A stretch of 64,000 nucleotides of DNA. It comes from Molossus alvarezi (Eukaryota; Chordata; Mammalia; Chiroptera; Molossidae). The stretch spans positions 33,636,986 to 33,700,985 of the forward strand of contig CM073905.1 of assembly GCA_037176705.1 (NCBI GenBank), in the 5' to 3' direction. This document shows positions 54,726 through 64,000 of the stretch, piece by piece. Numbering within the stretch: the first letter of the stretch is position 1; every line of letters starts with the position of its first letter. The notes beneath the pieces are model-generated. The model ran no database searches, was not told the DNA's origin, and was given only the letters and a program-made list of their open reading frames with translations. The position numbers and the translations under genes are program-made.

Positions 54726-54920
54726 TTAAATATATTTTAGTGATTTTTTAGAGAGAGAGGAAGGGAGAGAGAGATAGAAATATCGACGAGCAAGAACATC
54801 TATCGGCTGCCTCCTGCACGCCCCCTACTGGGGGTCGAACCCGCAACCCGGGCATGTGCCCCGACCAGGACCTCCCAGTCCATGGGACGATGCTCAATCC
54901 ACTCAGCCACACCAGCCACA
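54726..54920 (-). repeat. VES-type SINE (CAATAAA-type head)
   Basis: Antisense copy with CTGCCTCCTGCACGCCCCCT and CCACTCAGCCACACCAGCC, beside the previous copy and in the same direction. Confidence 0.87.
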
Positions 54921-57351
54921 CTGTATTTATTTTCTAAAGATCATTCTTTTAAGGACCTGCTGAAGAGCGACTATTTTGTGTAAGAGTACTTCAGAGCAGA
55001 ACCTTTAAAAAAAAAGGAAGAAAAAAACATGACCGACTGCTGAGGGGAAGGATGGAGAATTCTCCCCTCCGGGGCGGACTTTGTTCTGGGCTTCTGACCA
55101 TTCAGCCTGCACTTGCTCAGAACACAGATCTTGGCTTGCAGACTAGGTCCCCAAAGGCAAAGCTGATAGCTTGTTTGTGGCTCTCATGTGGGGAGAGGCT
55201 GCAAGGCCCTGGGCGACAAGGGAGACAGGGGCCGCTGAGGGGCCTTGCAAGAAAGCCAAGGTGATTTCCAAGAGCCCCCTTCATGCCAGGTCTGAGCAGC
55301 TGGGCAGCACATTTAGGGGTAGAGAAAGGGCGCGAATGGGCGGCAGGGAGCCACGGCCCCTCCCATTCCTCCCATCAGCAGCCTCAAGCGGGGTGGCAGC
55401 CTGACGGCCAAGTTCCGAAGTGCATTGCAAGACGGGGTGCGGGGGCACCGAGTGGGGTCCTCATTCCCTGCCCCTTTGCTGTTTCCCACTTCCTAGGCTG
55501 GAGAAGTGGCCAGGGAGGCGATGGACACGCTCCAACTCCCGAGTGCTTTTCGTTGCAGTTATGAGCAACGCTGAAAGGCTCGGCAGTCCCCAAAGGGAAA
55601 GGACAATTATGGGCCATAAAAGAGAGGAAGGCAGGGGGTGCAAGGGGCCCATGAGAGGTGAGAGGGCCACCTGGCGGTGGCCTGTGGTTCAGCTGGGGTG
55701 GCATCCAGGGCAAAGGCTCACTGGGGAGATCCCAGGGGCTTCCTCGAAGCAGGAAGTGAGAGCTGTGAGGGGCTCCCTGTCCCTCTGGTCACCACTGGGC
55801 ATGAAGTCCCAGGGGATGGTCGGTCCCCACGTCCCCGATGAGGCCCACTGGGTCTGTCCCGGGTCGTCTGCCTGGGGAGTCTCAGAGCCCCGTGACTATC
55901 AGCACCTACCTGCCCTGGTGACCTGCTGCCCTGCCCTGACCTACTCGTGCCCACCTCGGCTGAACCCGCACTTCCTGGGAGTAGGGGTCCCTGGGTAAAT
56001 GACCGGTGCCCACATCTTTCAGAGCATCCCCTGCTCAAAAAGAATCCTGGCCACCAAAGCAGCAGGTGGGCCCTCACCCCAGGTCCAGCCCCATTCTGTG
56101 TGCTGGCCCAGCTCACACTGGTGATTATTAGAGACCAAGTAAGAATCAGCATGTGCGACCTAGGACTTTGGCACCGTCCTTACCCAGGGCAGGGCGGGTT
56201 CTTCCAGAAGAGCTGGAAAGGCAAGGTGGCGGCACACCGGGAGGGCCCCAGTCGAGGAGACAGGATGCCCTCACCACCGGGTCATCAGAGAGCTGACCCT
56301 CCACCACTTTCTCCAGGAAGGTGACGGCTGGCCCCGGCCGTGGCATTTCTGCCTCGGCAGCTGGGCTGCAGACGGAGGGAAGAAGGGAAAACACGCAGCA
56401 GGCAGGAGGGTGGGAGAAGCCGTCTTCCTGGCTCTCAGGCAAACCAGTTTCTCCGCTTGAAAGAGGTTTCAGAGGGGCCGGAGGAGGCTGACCAGGGACA
56501 CTCCTGGCAACGGGATGTTCCCATTCGGTGCCTCAGGGAAAGCTCCCTGGAGAGAAACATGTTGTTCTGCACTTTGGGTGCCCTGGCCAGAGAGCGCTCA
56601 TGCGAAAAGCAGTCGACAGCCTTTTCAGACCCGAGACCTCAGTCCCCACAGATTTATGCAACATCTGCCCCTTAACTGCCCTCCCTTCCTGCTGGCAATC
56701 AGCCCGGGAGGTGAGCTAAAACCACTGGCAGGAGAAGGAACTGGGAGGGGAAAAACGCCCTGAACTGATAGGCATTAGAATACAAAACAACAACAGAAAC
56801 TCTGCCTCCAAGTATGAGAGCAGTTCCCATCCGGAGGACAGGCCGACAAACCAGGATGACCTGTTTGCACAGATGGTAACGCTGATGTAACAGGGCCCAG
56901 ACGCTCCCTGCAAAACAGCTGGCTGCTTTGCATGCAGCCTCTGAAACAGCCCTGCGGGGAATCCGCCGGTTTCCGCTCGCTGGAGCACAGCGTGCAGCAG
57001 CACCCTGGTGGTGCTGGGTAAATAGAAACAGTTTCCATATGCCGGCCATAAAGTGGCACCGGGGAGGACAGGGAAAGAACAGGCGGAGGGAGGGCTTCGG
57101 TGACCCACCCCCCACCCAGCGAGTGCAGGATCTGCTGGGCAGGGTAAACCACGGGGCCTTCCTGAGGGGCTTGGGGCGGGAGGCTGCTTTGGAGAAAAGG
57201 CCTGTGAGCTCCTTGCCCACGGGCGGCAGCTCTGATCAGAAAGAATGAAGGGCAATGATTGTTCTGGGCAGGTTTATACTGACGACCCGACCCCTATGCA
57301 ATCCTCGCTCCCTTTCATTCTCTCTCTATGTACACAACCTGGAGCATTCTC

Positions 57352-57376
57352 AAACACACACACACACACACACACA
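57352..57376 (+). repeat. CA microsatellite
   Basis: About 12 uninterrupted AC units. Confidence 0.95.
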
Positions 57377-58529
57377 TACAAACACACAACCTGCACATCG
57401 CTTCCAGACAAAAGGTCACCCTGTTCACCCAAGTCCACTCCCAGCTGGACCGCTCCCCTCCCCCGGTTCATGATCTAATCCCCAGAGCCTCAGTTTCTTC
57501 ATCCATTAACTGGGACCGGTGCCAACCGTGCTCTGGGCATGGCAGAAACAAATGCCAGTACCCACAAAGCACTTGGAGCCATCCGGAATCTGGTGCCCAC
57601 CAGAATGCCAACGAGCCGTCGCCCGACCGTTCGCCAGTCGTCGCTGAGAGCCCCACTCCATGAGAAAAAGCTTGAAGAGGGGAGGAAAATAAACCGGAGT
57701 GACACTGATGAGTTTTCCAGGCGTGGCGTCGCCACACCGCGTCCGTGCCGGCTGGCTCTGCAAGGGCCCCCAGATGAAAATCGGGCAAGAGACACTTTGC
57801 AAAGAAAGCAGAAAGCACATTTCCTCCTGCTCGGCCTTCTCCTGCTGGTGACTGGCTGCACGGTGGTGCAGGAGGTAGACCCACCTTATCCGTGCACGTT
57901 AGTAAAGGCTGCAAACCCAGGCAGAGACCCGGGCCGATATACTGACCTCCAGAAAGGCGAGAACTGGCACAGAGCCCTCCCAGTTGAATAGCTGGACTCT
58001 AGCCTAAAACCCGTCCTGCCAAAAGCTTAAGCCAGCAGCAGAAAGGAAAGACGAAAAGCTCACTCAGGCCTGCCTGTCCCATGGGTCAAGCACTAGGGAG
58101 GGGGAAGGGGAGGCCTGGTTTGGAACTGGCCAGGATAAATGCCCGGAGCCACCTCCAAATTTGCTTCCGGCCAGCTGACATGAATCTAAGTGGCCAGATC
58201 CAGAGGGATTCCTTGTCCAGTACATAAGGCTGGTCACAGAAGGGCCTTGAACTGGCTAGAAGGTTGAGAGCCATAACGAAGGAGATGAACGGAAAGGCAG
58301 GAGGGGCTGGAAAATGAGCACCCCTTAGTGATCAGTGGTAGTGATCACTGCGCAGGCGTCCACCCCCACACTGGCCACACAGGAACCTCACATCCTGAGG
58401 CTGCAAACACGACCTTGAGAGCAACTCTCTGGGATTAAGAGATCAAGTGGTAATTTAAGGGAGAAAAGAAGAGAGGGTGAAGTTTACAAAGGCTGACTTT
58501 CCAGATACAAATAAAGGAGGTTTAATTTA

Positions 58530-58650
58530 AGGAGACATTTATTCAGCACCTACTGTATACCAGGCATTGTGCTAGGTGTCGGGTTTTTTTAAATGTTAGC
58601 CATGAATTCTGTCCTCATGGGGTTCACTATGAGGCGGCGAAAGAAGGAAT
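58530..58650 (-). repeat. LINE-2 relic
   Basis: TTCAGCACCTACTGTATACCAG and GAATTCTGTCCTCATGGGGTT. Confidence 0.6.
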
Positions 58651-58678
58651 GTAATTCCGGTGCATTAAAGTCATTTGT

Positions 58679-58895
58679 TGCCCTGGCTGATATGGCTCAG
58701 TGTTGAGTGTCATTCCGTGCAACACAAGGTTGCCGGTTCGATTCCAAGTTGGGGCATATGCTCAGGTTGTGGGTTTGGTCCCAGGTTGGGGTGTGTACCA
58801 GAGGCAGCTGATAGATGTTTCTCTCTCACATCGATGTTTCTCTCTCTTTCCCCTTCCCTTCCTCTCGGTCTAAGATCAATAAAAACATAATAAAT
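58679..58895 (+). repeat. VES-type SINE, diverged head
   Basis: Head CCCTGGCTGATATGGCTCAG, internal CTCTCTCACATCGATGTTTC, tail CTAAGATCAATAAAAAC. Confidence 0.88.
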
Positions 58896-58896
58896 A

Positions 58897-59160
58897 GCCC
58901 TGGCCAGTTTGGCTCAGCGGTTGGAGTGTCGGCCTGCGAACCAGGGAGTCCTGGGTTTGATTCCAGTCAAGGGCACGTACCTCGGTTGCGGTTCATCCCC
59001 AGCCCCGGTTGGGGTTGTGCGGGTGGCAACCAGTCGATGTGTCTCTCTCACATCGATGTTTCTCTCTCTCCCTCCCATTCTGTCTAAAGATAAATGTAAA
59101 AAAAAAACACAAATATCCTCAAGTGAGGATTAAAATAATAATAATACTAACAAATAAATA
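58897..59160 (+). repeat. VES-type SINE (GGTGAGGAT-tail form)
   Basis: Starts where the previous copy ends; head CCCTGGCCAGTTTGGCTCAG, tail ATCCTCAAGTGAGGATT and an AAT run. Confidence 0.9.
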
Positions 59161-59434
59161 AAGTAATTTGTTTGTTACAACAGCCTAGAAAACAGGCGCG
59201 CTGGTAGAAAGGGGCCTGGAGTGATTCGGGGGGGATGTCTGCACAGGCTTCTGAAGGATGAAGAGGTGTCACGAGGTGGATGGGGTGGGGTGGAGGCACA
59301 CTCCAGAGACAGGGAAGATCAGCATACGGCACAGAGAAGCAAACAACAGGGCTTGTTTGGGCACCCAGAAGGTTCAGTAAGCCCGAAGCTTAGCGAGCCA
59401 GAGATAAGGCTGATGCTGCGGGAGTGATAACAAG

Positions 59435-59625
59435 AACTGCAGCTCACACTCAGCACGTACTGTGCACGAGAGTTCTGAGGGTCAAAAAGCCCTATGAACC
59501 GCACACTGGTAGCATCTCCAGTTTAGCGAGGGGAACTAAGGCCCAGAGAGGCTGAGTGATTTGCCCAAGGTCACAGAGCAAGGGAGTGGCCAAGCTGGGG
59601 TACAAACCCAGGCAGCCCGAGCACC
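59435..59625 (-). repeat. MIR SINE relic
   Basis: GAACTAAGGCCCAGAGAGGC and ATTTGCCCAAGGTCACAGAG are reversed MIR. Confidence 0.7.
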
Positions 59626-60240
59626 CACCCTCTTCCCCCCGCCTGCAGGAGCAGCAGGTGACTGTAAGCCCTGTTAGGGAGACTGGACTTGAACCAATGG
59701 GTTCTAACAGCGGGGCATTTTGACCACGTGCACCAATCAGAAATACACAGCCAAAGTGGTCAGTCCTAGTCAACATCGTAATCCCATCTACAAACATCCT
59801 GCTCAGGCAAAATGCAAGTTCCTCTTCCCAGGGGAGCCATGGTGAGCTCACACTGACAGAGCAATTAATCTGAGGAGCCACTGAAGCCATTTCTATCGGC
59901 TCATCCTCCTCGCCACCCTTTGCGTGAAGAACCGAGTCTTGGCGCCCCCTGCAGCGCCCCTTTGACCCAGGCAGAGGGAGAAGAAGTGGTTTGCAGATGG
60001 CTGCTGGTAGTTTCGTGGTGAGGCAGAACCTGATTTCTCCCTTCTCTAGTCTGTGAAGTTCAAGGTCTAATTTGCAGTTGTGCTTCCTGTGCCCCTGGGT
60101 TTATTATGAAACAAAAGGCTTTCACTCCTACCAATCACTCATCACACAGTATTTACTGAGCATCTACCATGTGCAAAGGGCTTCAGATGCTTTGGAAAAA
60201 AAAATCTGTAAAGACTACGCACCTCTCAAAGGCCCTGTGC

Positions 60241-60242
<2 letters not shown>

Positions 60243-60271
<29 letters not shown>
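60243..60271 (+). repeat. CA microsatellite
   Basis: About 14 AC units. Confidence 0.95.
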
Positions 60272-60274
<3 letters not shown>

Positions 60275-61089
60275 AACTCCACTTTGTTTACCCAGCGAAC
60301 AGTGCAGGACCTGTGCGAACATCTGTCCGTGTTCACTGGGAAGCATCAGAAATGCTAATTGTGGAACACACAGGGACGGGGGCGGGATGGCAGAGGAGCA
60401 AACGGAGACGAAAGGCATTTGTCACTGCACACGGCACTCCCTGGGCCCCTGCACGGGGTCAGCAGACCAGCCGTGCTAAAGGAAAGGCTGGCGGCCAGCC
60501 ATGCTCTCCGTGCAGGCTACTGGTGTCAGCTGATACTGTCCACGCAGCACAGATCAGAGGTCCACTCCAGCCCCTACCTGGGAGCACTGGGGGAGGGAGG
60601 GCTGGACCCAGCTTGCATGAACACTGGCCACGCCCCCGCGTCTGCATCCGCCACAGCTAGAAGCTCTGCCCTTGGGGAAGTACAGTTGGCAGGAAGTCTA
60701 CATCCTGTAGAGAGCTTGATGGCAGAGGCATGTCACATCCCCAGGGGCCCAGGCTTGCCTGGCTGGTGCTGCTCCCGGAGGAACCGGTGGGGGCCTGGCA
60801 CTGGGCTCAGCCTCCTCTTCCTAGTCCTCAGTTTCCCCTTCCATGGAGTACGGAAGGCAGCCCAAAAGAGGCATCACCAATAAAGAAAAATATAAGAGGA
60901 ATCAAGAAGCCATCTTCAAGAGTGGGCAGAAGACGAAGCTACCGGAGCTGACTTATCTCTGCAGTGCACCGATGGTGGTCAAGGAAGTGAATGACTGTTC
61001 TCCGGTTTGCCACAACCAGATCCTTAAGAAAATGCCAAAACCAGCTAGCACCCCTTCAGCAGAAGTCGATGTTCTACGGGAATTTCCCA

Positions 61090-61180
61090 TTTAATCCTTA
61101 CGGCATCTCTGAATGGAAGCATTCTTATCCCCATTTTACAGATGCAGAGACTGAGACTCAGGGAGAAACTGAAGCTCAGC
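61090..61180 (-). repeat. MIR SINE relic
   Basis: ATCCCCATTTTACAGATGCAG and GAGACTGAGACTCAGGGAG are reversed MIR. Confidence 0.65.
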
Positions 61181-62847
61181 TCCTCATTCAAGGTTGCACG
61201 GCTACCGAGAGGTGGTGCTGGACATCCAAGCCCATCCTTTGCTACAGACGGAGAGGCTGAAGAAAGGTTAGCTGCAGAGTACCAGCAGACAGACTCGCTC
61301 CCCGAACACACACACACGTTTCTAACAACCTGAGAATTCTCCCAAGCCTCCCCTCTCCAGATCTGTGAGCCTGACACACCCTGGGGCAGTGTCTGACCCA
61401 CAAGGAAACAGCATGAAACGACATGCAACAAAACCAAACGAGCCAACATGCCTGGAGGCTGACGGGGCTTCGGCTCTGTTAAAATCTGAGCCCTGTCGAG
61501 GCGACCAGTCTGGCTCTGGGGTGCGCAGTGAAAGCTGTGATCCCAGACAACGAGGCAGGCCAGCCAAGTGTGAACAGCCGAGCCCGCAAGAAGAGGGGAC
61601 CCTTGAGAGTCACAGAGAGAAGACATCACGCTTGTCGACGACCACCCACAAGTGAAAGCCAACGCATCCGGCAACTTGGAGTGGTTCCAAGCCATTAGCC
61701 AGCATGGAGCGCAATCGCTCTGCCTGAGCTGATTTTCAGCAAGAGCTAAAAGAATAAGAGAAAAAAATAAAAACCCCAATCTAACAAAAAGAGAGATTAA
61801 CAAGACAGAAAGGCAGCCTACGGATGGTAGGGGAGTGGAGGGGTGAGGGAAGGTGGGAGTCAGCCACGCAGGGGGGAGACAGCAATTACGGGGCCTGTGT
61901 GGGCTCCTGGAGAACAGCAAAGCCCTAAAAGCAGAAACCTAAACATCCGAACACTAGGCTGCTCCTACAGGAAGCAGGGGCCAGGCCCTGCCTGGGCTAT
62001 TTCTGACCTGATCACGTGTCAATGAGTCTCCTTGTCATCCCAGATGGCTCAGGGACAGGCGAGGCCATGACCGACAGAGTCACTTGGGATCCTGGGTGTT
62101 TCTGGAACCTAATGACTCACTCCCAGATATGTTACTTGACAACTATGTATTATGTACTCAAGGAATATGTAGAAAAGCCACAGTCTCTGCCTTTGCGAAA
62201 TTCATACTACCAGAATGAGGCACCGTTATACTTAACATCAGGACCCAAAACAGAACCTACCCAGGTGTTACACTGGGTTCGACACTATACCTTCCTGCCC
62301 TGACCAACCCAGCCAGACCACCTCAAATGGGCATCACAGAGACACAAGAAAGAAACCCACAAACAGGTTAAGCCTTGACGGAAGGGAACGTGGTTGGCAA
62401 AACCCGCCTCAACACTGGGTGAACCGAGGGGTATTCATCATGCTGGGACAGGATGATTTGCCAAACTCAGCCCTCCTGCCCATATTTCACATTATCTACT
62501 TCACCAGAAATCCATTTCCTCACTACCTTTAGGAATTCATCACGGCACAGAGCAAACCCTGATTCGGTACAAAAGACATTAATCAAATCTATCACGTGCA
62601 GGGAGGGGCTGGGTATCAAGGGGGCCTCTGTGCATGGAGAGCAGAGGACGAGGTGCCAGCAGGGTATGGACTAGGAGAGGCTGTGGAAATACAGCCACCA
62701 CCCTGACCGGTTAGGGAGGGTTAGGGAAGGCTCCCAGGAAAGGAGGACAAAGGTCTTCAGCTGAAGTGGGGACAGGTCAGAAGCAAGAGAAAAGCAGCCA
62801 CCGGGAGATTTGGCAGTGAAAGCGGTTTAGATAAGAAAAGAAATGAG

Positions 62848-63056
62848 CCCAGCTGGTGTGGCTCATTGGATTGAGCGCAGTCCCATGGACTGAGAGGTCC
62901 CGGTTCGATTCCCGGTCAGGGCACATGTCCAGGTCTCAGGCTCGATCCCCAGTAGGGGGTGGGCAGGAGGCAGCCGATCGATGTTTCTCTCTTACATCGA
63001 TGTTTCTATCTCTCCCTCTCTCTCTCTCAAAAATCAATAAAAACATATTTTAAAAA
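62848..63056 (+). repeat. VES-type SINE
   Basis: Head GCCCAGCTGGTGTGGCTCAT, tail CAAAAATCAATAAAAAC. Flanked by AAGAAAAGAAATGA and AAGGAAAAGAAACGA. Confidence 0.9.
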
Positions 63057-64000
63057 AGGAAAAGAAACGAGATCGTGTGATTACTGAATAAATGAGATCA
63101 TAGGAGCAGCCCCAAGTTTTAAAATGCCTGATTATTGCTTCTGATGTCCGGAGTGGAGGAAGGGAATGGAGGGCAGTCCGCCAGGAGATTGCTCATGGCC
63201 TGGAAAGGGCCGGGGCCACTGCCAGCCATCTGGGGCCAGGCAGGGCACTTGTCTTCAAAGGCTGTCACTCGATCTAAGGACTTGGCCTAACTCTCACCAA
63301 GTGAGCAGGTCTCAGTTTGTGGTTTCCTTATCTACACTTGGGGGTTAATAAAACTTTCAAGGCCACTAGAGCCTGGGCAAGGCCCGAGGACGGAGGTGGC
63401 AGGGCTCTGCGACGGGGGTGTGCCCCATGCCTGCCTGGTCCTCGGCAGGCCACCAACACGGGCTGAACCAAGCAGCCCACGGCTGCACTGTCTGCCTGGG
63501 CAGGTTACTCCCTCCCCGAGCCTCAAGTTGCACGTCTGAAAAATGGGCATGGATCCCGACTTCACAAGAGCTATCAGGATAGCCAGCTACTAAACAGGTT
63601 GGCACACACCCTCTCTGACTGCGAATGGTTGCTTGTTGCCTCCAGTAAGAGTAACGAGACTGGCTCTGAGGAAAACTAAGAAGACTTTAAGGTGGGATAG
63701 AGGATATTCTGATCTGCAGTTACTGGATCCACTGCCAGGCCAGGGAGCAGGGGGGGACCCCCAGAGCACTCGTGGGAGATGTTGGTGAGTGCTCCAAACA
63801 CAGGCTGAAGCCACCAAAACGTTCACCCAGGAGATGCCCCGAACACAGCTGAGTCTTCCAAGCCCCTAAATCATGCCTTTAAAAACAAGCAAACAAAAAA
63901 TACTGCTGCAATATAATGCTATTGCTTGCTCCTCTAGCTAAAATATAGTGGGAAAGAGATCCAAAAATGCTTTAAATTTTGTAATCCAAATACCCCAGGT

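Larger units (their letters stand above)
52458..64000 (-). other. TPCN1: Upstream part of TPCN1 (intron or 5' flank); no coding exon recognised
   Basis: I searched the - strand for a start exon resembling the human N-terminus and for a CpG-island promoter and found neither. The region holds VES SINEs, an L1 3' end, L2 and MIR relics and two CA repeats. Open frames here are uninterrupted by chance or cross repeats. Confidence 0.6.

Noticed and set aside
56146..56442. Possible TPCN1 start exon (frame containing LSDDPVV)
   Set aside because: The resemblance to the human N-terminus is only a few acidic residues, and the order and splice phase do not fit.
61045..61920. 291-codon open frame on the - strand, the longest in the window
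   Set aside because: It runs through a MIR relic, has no recognisable domain, no splice or promoter context, and low-complexity Ser/Leu runs. Treated as chance.

Overview
The window is vertebrate, almost certainly bat, nuclear DNA. Both genes are split into many short exons with GT-AG (and two minor-type) introns and encode proteins very close to their human orthologues. The bat call rests on 29 tRNA-derived SINE copies of the VES kind (heads such as GGCTCAGTGGTTAGAGCG, internal CTCTCTCACATCGATGTTTC, tails ending in AATCAATAAA or CTCGGGTGAGGAT), which is a hallmark of vesper bats and related families. The species cannot be fixed from the sequence alone.

Layout: 1-5,800 is repeat-rich flank with no gene. 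5,820-6,140 is a CpG island with Sp1-like GC boxes, ending at a good splice donor: the promoter and 5' non-coding exon of SLC8B1 (NCLX). Fifteen coding exons of SLC8B1 follow on the + strand from 7,812 to 24,425 (585 residues), with a polyadenylation signal at 24,985. About 450 bases further on lies the polyadenylation signal of the convergent gene TPCN1 (two-pore channel 1), at 25,480-25,485. It is read on the - strand from a stop codon at 27,736 back to 52,457. Twenty-six coding exons (781 residues) are visible; only the first coding exon (about 38 residues in human) and the non-coding 5' exon(s) are not found. From 52,458 to the end is TPCN1 intron 1 sequence or 5' flank, full of repeats.

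Both genes handle calcium or sodium across organelle membranes: SLC8B1 is the mitochondrial Na+(Li+)/Ca2+ exchanger, TPCN1 the endolysosomal PI(3,5)P2- and NAADP-linked cation channel. They sit tail to tail, as I recall from human chromosome 12q24. No bacterial-type operon, CRISPR array, new enzyme system or viral gene was found. The most unusual signals are two minor-spliceosome (U12-type) introns in SLC8B1, one of which ends in AT instead of AG, and a SPIN-like hAT transposon fragment in a TPCN1 intron.
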